From positions 1 through 51,195 of the IMG/VR virus record IMGVR_UViG_3300009024_000019: a DNA stretch of 51,195 nt; one strand, written 5' to 3'. The notes under the pieces were generated by a model. That model saw only the letters and a program-made list of their open reading frames with translations. It was not told where the DNA came from and did not search any database. Positions 25,601-33,594 of this stretch are shown one piece after another. Every line of letters starts with the position of its first letter. Within the stretch, counting starts at the first letter, position 1. This stretch comes from a virus. Made by a program: the position numbers and the translations under genes.

Positions 25601-28538
25601 TAGATAACGCTGTATCTGCTGCTGCATATCCTGATTCGATAGTTGACTTAGCTGATGCTAAAGCTGTTGCTGAAGAACCAGATAATGAAGTAATGTTAGA
25701 TTGTAATGTATTGTCATTAGCCAATCTTGTAGCTGCTTCACTGTCAATGTTTCCTTGAAGTACAGTATCTGCTGCTGCTCTTGCTGATGCTTCAGAATCA
25801 ATGTTAGACTGTAAAGTGGAATCTGCAGAAGTTCTAGCAGAAGCCTCAGCGTCTATATTTGATTGTAATGTAGTATCTGCAGTAGCTCTAGAAGATGCTT
25901 CAGCGTCAATGTTAGATTGTAATGTATTGTCATTAGCTAATCTTGTAGCTGCTTCAGAATCAATATTACCTTGTAAAGCTACATCTGCTGCTGCTCTTGT
26001 AGAAGCTTCAGAAGAAATATCAGAAGATAATCCTGATTCGATAGCTAATCTCTGAGTATGTGCAGAAGAACTTAATGCTGAATCAGCTGCAATGTAGGCA
26101 GAAGATTGTGCTGCTACTGCGTCTGCTAATGCTTGTGCTGCAGAAGAAGATAATGCACTATCAGCTGCTTGGTATGCAGAAGTTAAAGCAGACCCTTTAG
26201 ATGCTAAAGCTGTAGCTGAAGAACCGGATAAGCTATTAATTGCTGATTGTAAAGTTGCATCAGCTGCTTGGAAAGCAGAAGTTACATCTGATTTTAGGTT
26301 AGCGTTAGCTGTATGAGCTGAACCAGATAAAGAAACTACACTAGCTTCGATATTTGTTGCTCTAGCGTTAGAAGAAGTAACAAATCCAGCAAATGCCTGG
26401 TCGTTAGCTGTATCTACACTGTTAATTAAACTAACAATCTCTGCAAATGAATCTTTATCAGCGTCTGAAGCTAATAAGATTGCATCTACTCTATCCTTCT
26501 CAGTTGTTATTTTACCATCTAAAGATGATTCAATAGCAAGTCTTTGAGAGTGAGCTGATGAACTTAATGCATTGTCTGCTGCAATATAAGCTGTTGATTG
26601 AGCTGCTACTGCTGCTGCTAATGCAGAGGCTACAGAAGAACTTAATGCTGAATCAGCTGCTTGGAAGTCAGAAGTTAAATCTGATTTTAAGTTAGCGTTA
26701 GCTACTGCTGCTGAAGAAGATAGTGCTGAATCAGCTGCTTGGAAAGCAGAAGTTAAAGCAGATCCTTTAGAAGCTAAAGCTGCTGCTGAAGATCCAGATA
26801 AACTGTTGATGTTAGATTGTAATGTTGAATCAGCTGCTGCTCTTGAAGTAGCCTCTGCGTCTATATTACCTTGTAGTATATTATCATTAGCTAATCTTGT
26901 AGCTGCTTCACTATCGATATTACCTTGTAAGGTTGTATCAGCAGTTGCTCTTGTAGCTGCTTCACTATCGATATTACCTTGTAAAGTTAAATCTGCAGAT
27001 GTTCTAGCAGATGCTTCAGAAGAGATATCAGAAGATAATCCAGATTTGATAGCTTCTCTCTGTACGTGAGCTGAAGATGATAAAGCAGAATCAGCTGCAA
27101 TGTATGCAGAAGATTGTGCTGCTACTGCGTCTGCTAATGCTTGAGCTGCTGAAGAAGATAATGCACTGTCTGCTGCAGATCTTGCAGATGCTTCAGAATC
27201 AATGTTACCTTGTAATACTGTATCAGCTGCTGCTCTAGAAGATGCTTCAGTATTGATGTTACCCTGTAATGTAGAGTCTGCTGCTTGGAAAGCTGCTGTT
27301 AAATCAGATGATAGGTTACCGTTAGCTACTGCTGCTGAAGAAGATAAAGCTGTTACGCTTCCTTCAATTGCTGTTGCTCTTGCATTAGATGAAGTAACGA
27401 ATCCTGCAAATGCTGTATCGTTAGCTGTATCTACTGAGTTAATTAACGATACAATTTCAGCAAATGAATCTTTGTCAGCGTCAGATGCTAATAAGATAGC
27501 GTCAACTCTTTCTTTCTCAGTAGTAATTTTACCATCTAAAGAAGATTCGATTGCTAAACGTTGTGTGTGTGCTGAAGAACTTAATGCTGTATCAGCTGCA
27601 ATGTATGCAGAAGATTGAGCTGCTGCTACTCCGGCTAACGCTGCTGCTGCAGATGCAGATAAAGCAGAATCAGCTGCTGTGTAAGCAGAAGTTAAATCAG
27701 ATTTTAAGTTAGCGTTAGCTGTATGAGCAGAACCAGATAAACTAGTAATGTTGCTCTGTAATACAGAGTCTGCAGAAGTTCTAGCAGATGCTTCAGCGTC
27801 GATATTAGACTGTAATGTCGTATCAGCTGCTGATCTTGCAGATGCTTCAGAATCAATACTAGATTGTAATGCAGTTCCTTTAGAAGCTAAGGCTGCTGCA
27901 GAAGATCCAGATAAACTGTTTATACTGTTTTGTAATGCAGTATCTGCTGTAGCTCTTGTAGAAGCTTCGCTGTTAATGTTACCTTGTAAGGTTAAATCTG
28001 CTGCTTCTCTAGCTGATGCTTCAGAATCAATGTTACCTTGTAAGGTAGTATCTGCTGCTGCTCTAGAAGAAGCTTCTGCATCGATATTTCCTTGTAAGGT
28101 TAAATCTGCTGCAGATCTTGCAGATGCTTCAGAATCAATATTACCTTGAAGTACACCTTCCGCTGCTAAAGCTCTAGTTTCTTCAGCTGAAATATCAGAA
28201 GATAGGCTAGATTCAATTGCCTTACGTTGAGTGTGAGCTGATCCAGATAAACCTGCAGCATCGATAGTAATCTTATTATCGGTTACTGAGGTTGCAATTC
28301 CAGATGCACCATCAATGGTTAATGTTTCTGTTTTTAGGTTTAACGTATCGGTTCCTGAATCTCCGCTGAAAGCAAGAGTAGAAGCGATGCCGGTAAGACC
28401 TGAACCGTCCCCTGTAAAGGAACCAGTAAAGGAACCTGTAAGGATCGCACCAGTCTGTGCGTCAATTAAATAATTTGCGTCATTAGCTAGTTGGGAGACC
28501 CCACTACCTGAAACGACGACCTTCTTCCATGTTGGCAT
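22614..28538 (-). CDS. Giant repetitive tail fibre (1974 aa)
   Basis: The N-terminus MPTWKKVVVSGSG with GSFTGDGSGLTGI is shared with other fibres here. Most of the rest is low-complexity Ala/Ser/Asp-rich coiled coil made of an 18-residue unit (typified by LQGNIDSEASARAAADTT), alternating with ALSSSAAxA/AYxAADS stretches and five copies of the ADKDSFAEIV module. Near residues 1240-1330 is a beta domain (NSKNVTVTVYDDSDRMIIPA; SGRVVVGKGGHVVSG). The C-terminal 150 residues change to a Gly/Thr/Asn-rich beta region (SGNLTVTGDLTVTGN; EDRFILLNSG; IHVDSSTGELYIYS) that is likely the shaft end or tip. Heptad/hendecad composition implies a long trimeric fibre. No S74 domain. The length is unusual; the T4 long-fibre proteins are about 1000-1300 aa. 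Confidence 0.8.
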   Translation of the reverse strand: MPTWKKVVVSGSGVSQLANDANYLIDAQTGAILTGSFTGSFTGDGSGLTGIASTLAFSGDSGTDTLNLKTETLTIDGASGIATSVTDNKITIDAAGLSGSAHTQRKAIESSLSSDISAEETRALAAEGVLQGNIDSEASARSAADLTLQGNIDAEASSRAAADTTLQGNIDSEASAREAADLTLQGNINSEASTRATADTALQNSINSLSGSSAAALASKGTALQSSIDSEASARSAADTTLQSNIDAEASARTSADSVLQSNITSLSGSAHTANANLKSDLTSAYTAADSALSASAAAALAGVAAAQSSAYIAADTALSSSAHTQRLAIESSLDGKITTEKERVDAILLASDADKDSFAEIVSLINSVDTANDTAFAGFVTSSNARATAIEGSVTALSSSAAVANGNLSSDLTAAFQAADSTLQGNINTEASSRAAADTVLQGNIDSEASARSAADSALSSSAAQALADAVAAQSSAYIAADSALSSSAHVQREAIKSGLSSDISSEASARTSADLTLQGNIDSEAATRATADTTLQGNIDSEAATRLANDNILQGNIDAEATSRAAADSTLQSNINSLSGSSAAALASKGSALTSAFQAADSALSSSAAVANANLKSDLTSDFQAADSALSSSVASALAAAVAAQSTAYIAADNALSSSAHSQRLAIESSLDGKITTEKDRVDAILLASDADKDSFAEIVSLINSVDTANDQAFAGFVTSSNARATNIEASVVSLSGSAHTANANLKSDVTSAFQAADATLQSAINSLSGSSATALASKGSALTSAYQAADSALSSSAAQALADAVAAQSSAYIAADSALSSSAHTQRLAIESGLSSDISSEASTRAAADVALQGNIDSEAATRLANDNTLQSNIDAEASSRATADTTLQSNIDAEASARTSADSTLQSNIDSEASARAAADTVLQGNIDSEAATRLANDNTLQSNITSLSGSSATALASAKSTIESGYAAADTALSSSVASALASKGSALTSAFQAADSALSSSTAQALADAVAAQSSAYIAADSALSSSAHSQRVAIETSLDGKIGTEKGRIDAILSASTADADTFAEIVSLINSVDTTNDQAFASYVLSNDSRSTTIEGSVSALSSSAAVANDNLKSDVTSAYQAADSVLQGNISSEATARAAADTTLQGNIDAEAATRSAADTTLQGNIDAEATARAAADTALTSAYQAADASISASFASTIANLTNDYTELINIPAGIVSGSEQQLANLVGQDVVANSFAGDGSQLTNITIDQAATVASTFSNVISTVVTHNFNSKNVTVTVYDDSDRMIIPASITLSSDNQVTVEFGENTSGRVVVGKGGHVVSGSIEFNNVLGLTAFSSSVDARIDALDGTFATDADVAALSSSAAAANASLESSLSADISAEETRALAAEGVLQGNIDSEASTRATADTTLQSNIDSEATARAAADTVLQGNIDSEATARAAADTALSSSLAVSIAAEKARMDAVLLAADADKDSFAEIVSLINSVDTANDQAFAGYVTSSNARQTAIESSVAALSGSSATALASAKSTIESGYAAADLALSSSAHTAREALKAAQSSAYIAADSALETSLQGEISSLSGSSATALASAKSTIESGYAAADLALSSSVAASIAAEKARMDAVLLAADADKDSFAEIVSLINSVDTENDDALAGYVLSNNTRSTNIESSVTALSGSSAAALAGVKLGVEGEVSSLSGSSAAALASAKSELASDISAEETRALAAEGVLQGNIDSEASTRVTADTTLQSNIDSEEAARIAADVVLQGNIDSEEAARIAADNALSSSIATTISNLSSTISISGSTGAADVNLVTDDLSIVGVAGQTETTVSGTTVSVGFVTNPTVSGNLTVTGDLTVTGNTFEAQVTNLNVEDRFILLNSGSNSGDAGIIFGGSNGSANIGSGIFFDNPAGVFGFAQGIGAADTSATHQSKIGNIEVSASAPAAAPTFQGSGTIHVDSSTGELYIYS
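23524..23675 (-). repeat. ADKDSFAEIV module, fifth copy in giant fibre
   Basis: EKARMDAVLLAADADKDSF form, followed by SLINSVDTENDDALAGYV. Boundaries approximate. Confidence 0.6.
23998..24150 (-). repeat. ADKDSFAEIV module, fourth copy in giant fibre
   Basis: EKARMDAVLLAADADKDSF form, nearly identical to copy five, which suggests a recent tandem duplication of about 480 bp. Boundaries approximate. Confidence 0.6.
25240..25400 (-). repeat. ADKDSFAEIV module, third copy in giant fibre
   Basis: The most diverged of the five copies: EKGRIDAILSASTADADTF replaces ADKDSF. Boundaries approximate. Confidence 0.55.
25681..26040 (-). repeat. Run of 54-bp (18-residue) coiled-coil repeats in giant fibre
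   Basis: Consecutive units of 18 codons with the pattern LQ-x-NID-x-EA-x-x-R-x-x-AD-x-x. Other runs of the same unit occur near 23150-23350, 24150-24350, 24960-25150, 26810-27030 and 27740-28170. Confidence 0.7.
26362..26523 (-). repeat. ADKDSFAEIV module, second copy in giant fibre
   Basis: DGKITTEKDRVDAILLAS followed by DADKDSFAEIVSLINSVDT. It is almost identical to the first copy, from which it lies about 1 kb away. Boundaries approximate. Confidence 0.6.
27376..27540 (-). repeat. ADKDSFAEIV module, first copy in giant fibre
   Basis: DGKITTEKERVDAILLAS then DADKDSFAEIVSLINSVDT and AFAGFVTSSNARA. Boundaries approximate. Confidence 0.6.
27741..28170 (-). repeat. Longest run of 54-bp (18-residue) coiled-coil repeats
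   Basis: Near the N-terminal end of the giant fibre, about seven or eight units of the 18-residue repeat with small interruptions (for example NSLSGSSAAALASKG). Confidence 0.65.
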
Positions 28539-28569
28539 GTTATTCGAGTTTTTAAGTTAATGCTTATTA

Positions 28570-28576
28570 ATAAATA
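28570..28576 (-). promoter_or_regulatory. Promoter-like motif upstream of the giant fibre
   Basis: Coding strand ATATTTATTAATAA, 31 nt before the ATG at 28538, in the 49-nt gap after the 194-aa gene. It is identical over 14 bases to the motif at 21092-21098. Confidence 0.4.
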
Positions 28577-28587
28577 TAGTTAAAATG

Positions 28588-29172
28588 TTATTCCTGACCT
28601 ATAAAAAGGTTGTAATTCTCATCTAAGTACATCCCTCCTTTTTGTACAGTCGGTGTGGCAGACTGTGTAGCCATTAATATGATACCTTCGTTTGATATTC
28701 CAAACGTTTTTGTATCTCCATTATATATGGATAAAGCGTCTCCAGATTCATCTTTCCTTAGAGTTAAAGATCCTGTGACTTGTAATTCATTTGTAGTTGA
28801 GTAATACGATCCCATATCCTGAAATATGTTAAGATCTATTACTCCTGTGATAAAATGGTTTGAACCTGTATCTAATGATACGTTAACATTTCCAGAAGAT
28901 CCACCTCCTGTCAATCCGTTTCCTGCTGCTATACCTGCTAGAGCTGCTCCTTCTTGTGCTGCAGAGATTAATGCCCAGCTAATATTGTCTCCAGGGTTAA
29001 GAGAATCGGTTAATACATATAACTGGTTTGTATCTCTCTGGAATACAACTAAACCTTCATATACGTTCGCTATTGAGAATGATAAACGTGCAGTTTGATC
29101 CGCAACGGTTATCCTTGCATCAACAGGATCGTTGTTAGTTATGTTAAATCCACCAGGTATTATAATTGCCAT
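28588..29172 (-). CDS. Fibre-associated structural protein (194 aa)
   Basis: Starts with a short beta-rich domain containing VFQRDTNQLYVLTD. It then has GNGLTGGGSSGNVNVSLDTG, a turn pattern that is common in phage tail-fibre shafts and also occurs in the 686-aa fibre next door (GVGLNGGGTSG). The end, GGMYLDENYNLFIGQE, resembles the C-terminal strand pair of the giant fibre. Probably a fibre subunit or adaptor. It lies 7 nt after the 686-aa gene. Confidence 0.65.
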   Translation of the reverse strand: MAIIIPGGFNITNNDPVDARITVADQTARLSFSIANVYEGLVVFQRDTNQLYVLTDSLNPGDNISWALISAAQEGAALAGIAAGNGLTGGGSSGNVNVSLDTGSNHFITGVIDLNIFQDMGSYYSTTNELQVTGSLTLRKDESGDALSIYNGDTKTFGISNEGIILMATQSATPTVQKGGMYLDENYNLFIGQE

Positions 29173-29179
29173 ATATGCT

Positions 29180-31240
29180 CTAAGTTAAGTTATAAGTTAT
29201 ACTGCTACTAGCTCCTCCAGCTTGTAAAGTGTTAGACTTATAAATTTTATAATCTCCGACTGTTGTAACTGAGAACGAACCTAATACTCCAAACCCACTT
29301 GTGGTTATGTTACTAAGGTTACTTCTTGAACTGTCAAAAACTATATAATGGTACTTATCACCACTCCAGACAATAGTTACACTTTGTCCATTTGGGTTAG
29401 TTGTACCTTTATTGATAGTACCAATTCCTCCTCCTAAAGTAGTATCCCAGTTTGATAGGGTTTCTAATTCAGCTTGTGTGAAACTAACTGCAGCCGAAGC
29501 TCCAAAACGAAGACTTCTTATTTTACTGTAGTTTGTACTAGTAGTTCTTGACGTAGTGATTTGTGGATCATTTGAACCTATTGGAGATTCATAGTTGGCT
29601 ACTGTTGTTATTGTTTCTAAGGAAGAATCTCTTGATACTGTAAATGGAGAGGTGTTTGGAGTATCTACTAATGATACTTCTGTCCATCCGTTTGCACTTC
29701 CATACGCTGATGTAAAAGATATATTTCCTACTGCACCTTGTTCTATCTGATTTGAACTAGCTCCTAACTCTACTGTAGCGGTTGAACTAATAGAAGGAGA
29801 AGTAGGTTGTGATTTACTTAAGTTTCCAGAAATATAATCTGTGTTGGTATGTATATTTCCGTCTAATGGTGAACTTGCTGTATAGTATAAGGTATATGAA
29901 TGTGATCCGCTTGTGTTTTGATCAAAGCTAAGAGATGTTCCTGTCCCTACCTTAGTAAGTAATGTAGAACCTTCATATAATGAAGCAGAAATGAGCGTAT
30001 ACCCTCCGTTACTCCAAGAAGCGTTAACCGAATAGCTATCTAATTGCTTATTAAATCTATCAGTACTAAATCCACCTATACTTGCATTTAAAGACGTAGG
30101 TAAAGCTGGTTCTCCAAATATAAATTTAAGTTTTCCATCTTGAAAAACTGTTGCTACGTTATTATCGTAATCTAATACCTCTATTTGTGAAAGTAATGTA
30201 GTATTCGATCCAGAAACATAGTCAATACCTTTAGGTATGGAGCTTATTGTTGCTGCTAAAGAAGCAGAAACGTTGGATAGTTCTGCATTACTAGCTTTAT
30301 CTGCTATAGAAGTAACTAACGATGAAGAAATATTTTGATCATCTCCAATTGCTGCTGCTAATTCATTTAATGTATCTAGTAATTCTGGTGCTCCATCTAC
30401 TAATGATGCAAATTTAGCATCTGTATAGTCCTTTAATGAACTACTTAGTGCTAATCTTTGAATATGTGCAGATCCAGATAAATCTAGGTTAGCTTGTGCT
30501 GTAGAGGATGATAATGATGCTGTTGCTAATTTTAATTCTACTTCTGTTACAAAAGATGTATCTAATGATGCAGAAAAAGTTTCTAATGAAGATATTCTTA
30601 CATCTGCTGAACTAGTAAATAGGTCTAATGCAGAAATATCTGTATGAATTATATTTGATAGCTGTGTAGCAATAGATGCTGATAAAATGTTAATATGGGT
30701 GTTAACCCCTGCTATAAAGTGTGCAGATCCTGTATCTAAATGTACTCCTTGATTATTTGCAATAATTCCATTACCGGGTGTAACTTCTAAAGCTACTACT
30801 CCTGAGGTTCCTCCTCCATTTAGTCCAACTCCAGAATATACTGCTGTAATATCTCCTTGACCGGCAGAGGTTGGTTCAAATAAACCTGTTTGAGAATTAT
30901 AAGCAAGTATTTGACCGTTAACTATATTAGTTATGTCTACATTAGCAAGATCTTGTATATTTGATCCGCTTATACTTGTTAAATAAGTAGAGCTACTTAG
31001 TATTAAAGAAGTAATAGAAGCTTGTAAAGCATCAACTGAAGAGCTATAAGCAAATCCTTGTGCTTCTATTTGTTTGGAACCAGATACTACTCCACTAGGA
31101 AGTACTCCTCCACCGCCTCCTTGTGCTGCTGAAAGGTTTACTCCGTTAAGTATTATGGATCCTGATACTTCTAGTGAACCTGTAAGTCGGCCATTTCCTA
31201 AAAGTTCAGGATTTATCTGTTTCCACTGTATTAATGCCAT
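29180..31240 (-). CDS. Tail fibre protein (686 aa)
   Basis: The N-terminus QWKQINPELLGNGRLTGSLE resembles fibre attachment segments. The middle has SLETFSASLDTSF-type coiled-coil stretches and the segment DGAPELLDTLNELAAAIGDD, which recurs in tail fibres of many marine phages. The C-terminal 300 residues form several beta-sandwich-like repeats rich in Ser/Thr (for example ASLYEGSTLLTKVGTGTSL and DYKIYKSNTL), likely the receptor-binding end. It follows the 139-aa gene by 3 nt and no promoter-like motif intervenes, so it should be co-transcribed with the neck genes. Confidence 0.75.
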   Translation of the reverse strand: MALIQWKQINPELLGNGRLTGSLEVSGSIILNGVNLSAAQGGGGGVLPSGVVSGSKQIEAQGFAYSSSVDALQASITSLILSSSTYLTSISGSNIQDLANVDITNIVNGQILAYNSQTGLFEPTSAGQGDITAVYSGVGLNGGGTSGVVALEVTPGNGIIANNQGVHLDTGSAHFIAGVNTHINILSASIATQLSNIIHTDISALDLFTSSADVRISSLETFSASLDTSFVTEVELKLATASLSSSTAQANLDLSGSAHIQRLALSSSLKDYTDAKFASLVDGAPELLDTLNELAAAIGDDQNISSSLVTSIADKASNAELSNVSASLAATISSIPKGIDYVSGSNTTLLSQIEVLDYDNNVATVFQDGKLKFIFGEPALPTSLNASIGGFSTDRFNKQLDSYSVNASWSNGGYTLISASLYEGSTLLTKVGTGTSLSFDQNTSGSHSYTLYYTASSPLDGNIHTNTDYISGNLSKSQPTSPSISSTATVELGASSNQIEQGAVGNISFTSAYGSANGWTEVSLVDTPNTSPFTVSRDSSLETITTVANYESPIGSNDPQITTSRTTSTNYSKIRSLRFGASAAVSFTQAELETLSNWDTTLGGGIGTINKGTTNPNGQSVTIVWSGDKYHYIVFDSSRSNLSNITTSGFGVLGSFSVTTVGDYKIYKSNTLQAGGASSSITYNLT

Positions 31241-31243
31241 CTA

Positions 31244-31663
31244 TTATGCAAATTTCCCGGTTATCATGAACTCATCTGTACCTTCTATCTCAAAGTTAAG
31301 TCCAGCGTTTAGTGTAACCTTGGTAGCGGTACCATTTTGAACAATAGAATCAATAGCATCTGTTTCAACTAAGACCCCGTTAATAAATAGGTTGAAATCT
31401 GTCTTTGTTAGGTCAGGGAAACCTGCTGGAGGTGTAGCGAAAGTAAGATCTGCGAACTCTACAATTGCGTTTTGTTCTGATGTTGCTGGTATTACTGTAG
31501 CTGTTTTATTGTTACTGCTGTAAGCCTTATTTAGACCTAGATATAGTTTTTGTTCTGCTGTCATAGATTCTTCTATATTGATAGTATTAAGTTTTGTCAT
31601 CGCTTGATCATAAAACCTAACTGTTGTTGTATTGATTCTAGTAGTTGAGTATCTATTTGCCAT
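31244..31663 (-). CDS. Unknown virion-associated protein (139 aa)
   Basis: Beta-rich, with a clear C-terminal domain (DFNLFINGVLVETDAIDS and VTLNAGLNFEIEGTDEF), as in small baseplate or fibre-connector proteins. No family recognised. It lies 1 nt after the gp15-like gene and 3 nt before the 686-aa fibre, so it could join the fibres to the tail. That is inference from position. Confidence 0.6.
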   Translation of the reverse strand: MANRYSTTRINTTTVRFYDQAMTKLNTINIEESMTAEQKLYLGLNKAYSSNNKTATVIPATSEQNAIVEFADLTFATPPAGFPDLTKTDFNLFINGVLVETDAIDSIVQNGTATKVTLNAGLNFEIEGTDEFMITGKFA

Positions 31664-31664
31664 T

Positions 31665-32525
31665 TTATTCTAAGTCGTTTATATTATTAACTGCTTCTAC
31701 TCCAAATAAAACTGCTGCCTTACTAAAGAACTTCATATTACCTTGCGGCAATGTATTTATTCCATCTGGAATTATATGTCCAAGTAGGTTAATTTGAAAA
31801 GTTGTCTTAACTGTTCTGTCTTGACCTTGTGTTAACTCAGTAGATGTAGTATAGTTATTAATCATCGCTCTAAAGTTAAACTTTTCTGGGTCACCCCAGT
31901 AAGCGTCTGATGCATAGTTAACTGCCTCTACTAACTTATTCATTTGTTCTACATACTCTGTAAAGATTGTACAGGAATATACTAGGTTTACATAGTCTGG
32001 TATAACGACTCCTTGGTATTCTTTAACTATTGACCTAGTATTTAATACTGAGAATCTATCATATGTGTTTTTCTTCGAAAACTTCTTTTCAAATATACCA
32101 AATTGTGTAGGATTATTAGCGTCCATCTTGTTACCAAGTGTTCTATTTTTTTCTACACTATCTCTTTTTATCATTATCAACGGAACTTGTATCTTTCCGT
32201 TCTTATCTCTATAAAATCCGTCTTTCTGTACTGAAGCCCATCTTTCTGGTGAACCGTATAGTACAGGAACAGGTTTTTGTACTCCATTCTGTATAACAGA
32301 TGGTTTAATTACGTTGTTAAAATAGTAGAATATGGCTTCATCTAAGTCTCTTAGCCCTATACTGAGTCTTTTTGTATCATCTCCTTTAACAGAACGTTGA
32401 TCTACTCGTCTTTTAGGGTCAGGGGCAGGGACCTTACCTTGATTGGTATAGGTTTCAATAGTATTTTGGGAAAGTTCTACCTGAGATTTAGGTACAACCT
32501 GGTTTGTCTCTTTACTATTTGCCAT
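31665..32525 (-). CDS. gp15-like tail completion/sheath-terminator protein
   Basis: 286 aa. LRDLDEAIFYYFNNVIKP followed by VPVLYGSPERW and QVPLIMIKRD matches the order in T4-type gp15 proteins (N-terminal helix, 'VPV.YG...R', then a 'P.I.....' strand). Later YSCTIFTEYVEQMNKLVEAV and YWGDP fit the same family. In T4, gp15 caps the tail tube and sheath and joins the tail to the neck. Its place after gp13- and gp14-like genes supports this. Residues 1-50 are a disordered Lys/Gln/Pro-rich lead. It overlaps the 93-aa gene by 11 nt. Confidence 0.55.
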   Translation of the reverse strand: MANSKETNQVVPKSQVELSQNTIETYTNQGKVPAPDPKRRVDQRSVKGDDTKRLSIGLRDLDEAIFYYFNNVIKPSVIQNGVQKPVPVLYGSPERWASVQKDGFYRDKNGKIQVPLIMIKRDSVEKNRTLGNKMDANNPTQFGIFEKKFSKKNTYDRFSVLNTRSIVKEYQGVVIPDYVNLVYSCTIFTEYVEQMNKLVEAVNYASDAYWGDPEKFNFRAMINNYTTSTELTQGQDRTVKTTFQINLLGHIIPDGINTLPQGNMKFFSKAAVLFGVEAVNNINDLE

Positions 32526-32796
32526 ATTTACGGTTTACATGTGTTCTATACGCCTTTTTAAAAGAACTGAAGATATTGAACAACTGTTCCAGCTTTTGAT
32601 CTTCCGGATACTTCTTTAACACCGCTTTATAGTCTTGGTACGCATCTTCTATAGCGTCATCTACACCTTTTAACGGTGTATACTCAATATCCCAAGATAT
32701 AGTACCGGTTACCGGGTCAACTCCTGTCTTTTTTGATTTGAAATCAGGATCATCTTGTTTCCAGTCTTGTTCTTTAAGTATATCTTGTATTTTCAT
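32515..32796 (-). CDS. Small conserved unknown protein of the neck module
   Basis: 93 aa from ATG at 32796, four bases after the stop of the gp14-like gene. A longer frame from 32862 runs into that gene and adds a charged tail that is unlikely to be real. The protein (KIQDILKEQDWKQDDPDFKS start, helical end FSSFKKAYRTHVNRKYGK) is basic at the C-terminus and not recognised. It overlaps the gp15-like gene by 11 nt. Confidence 0.6.
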   Translation of the reverse strand: MKIQDILKEQDWKQDDPDFKSKKTGVDPVTGTISWDIEYTPLKGVDDAIEDAYQDYKAVLKKYPEDQKLEQLFNIFSSFKKAYRTHVNRKYGK

Positions 32797-32800
32797 AGTA

Positions 32801-33295
32801 TTAGTATGTTGTACCTTCAAATTCGATACCTGTTCTTTCTCTTCTTGTGATATGACAATCAACTATTATAGATACTGATGAACCGAACTGTTGACCGTAC
32901 GGTGTTAAGTTATAAGACGTGTCTCTACCTACGAATAATTGGTTCTCCCTAACTGTATCTACTTCATAGTAATCTTCTTGCCAGTTAAGTATATCTCCTA
33001 CCTCAGGTACCATATTAGTATCAACTAAATCTTGTCTTAAAAACGCAAATGATACATCTCTTGACATATCTGGTCCAAATTCATCGTTAGTAACTACTTG
33101 ATCACCTCTTGTTATTAAACAATTGAGTTTTAATGGTGACCAATATGATTTTGAAGTGGCTTCTCCATATATATTGGCTTCTGTATCCTCTAAACTAAGT
33201 TTATAGTATAGTACCTCCTGTTCTACTACATCTGATAGTAGTTCTCGGTTAATACCTACTAGTAAATTAAAGTCTCTATTGGATCCAAATATCAT
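32801..33295 (-). CDS. gp14-like neck protein (putative)
   Basis: 164 aa, shorter than T4 gp14 (256 aa). EVLYYKLSLEDTEANIYGEA, then VSFAFLRQDLV and the segment MVPEVGDILNWQEDYYEVD, resemble the gp14 core, in which 'P..GD.i.....YEI..V' is the conserved part. In T4, gp14 with gp13 completes the head for tail attachment. Position between gp13-like and gp15-like genes fits. It abuts the 99-aa gene, sharing one base. Confidence 0.5.
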   Translation of the reverse strand: MIFGSNRDFNLLVGINRELLSDVVEQEVLYYKLSLEDTEANIYGEATSKSYWSPLKLNCLITRGDQVVTNDEFGPDMSRDVSFAFLRQDLVDTNMVPEVGDILNWQEDYYEVDTVRENQLFVGRDTSYNLTPYGQQFGSSVSIIVDCHITRRERTGIEFEGTTY

Positions 33296-33594
33296 TACTT
33301 CTTCTCTATGGTGTTTGTACCTATATTCACCACTTTAATAGGCGGATACTTCTTAATAGCATTTTGTTTTAACGCTTGAAACGCTTCTTCACCAGTTTTC
33401 TGTGTAATTAACTTAATCTTTAACGTTTCTCTGTTCTTTCCTTCATCAGAAGCAAGTGTTACCGTAGTTACACCAGGTAAAGCCCTCATCAAAGCGGCTA
33501 CTTGGGTAGAATTCGTGGTATCGTCATAGATTACCTGTACCATACCTTCGTATGTATTGAATTGTACCTCTGATATGATGTCTATTAGTTTCAT
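33295..33594 (-). CDS. Small alpha/beta protein of the neck module, unknown
   Basis: 99 aa. The strand-helix-strand order (MVQVIYDD, helix QVAALMRALPG, VTTVTLASDE, LKIKLITQK, helix EAFQALKQNAI, IKVVNIG) suggests a ferredoxin-like fold. It shares one base with each neighbour (gp13-like upstream, gp14-like downstream). A small structural or assembly factor is likely; none recognised. Confidence 0.6.
   Translation of the reverse strand: MKLIDIISEVQFNTYEGMVQVIYDDTTNSTQVAALMRALPGVTTVTLASDEGKNRETLKIKLITQKTGEEAFQALKQNAIKKYPPIKVVNIGTNTIEKK

Noticed and set aside
23263-28149. Several long plus-strand open frames (for example 23263-23997, 27202-27618) opposite the giant fibre
   Set aside because: They are mirror frames of the repeat-rich fibre gene, with Ala/Ser/Asp-skewed products that follow the repeat. 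No gene of known type and no plus-strand leader.
18209-28538. Regular repeats considered as a CRISPR array
   Set aside because: The repeats are coding, contiguous in frame and without unique spacers; there are no cas genes.
32797-32862. Upstream start at 32862 for the 93-aa neck-module gene
   Set aside because: It would lie within the end of the gp14-like gene; ATG at 32796 sits four bases after its stop.
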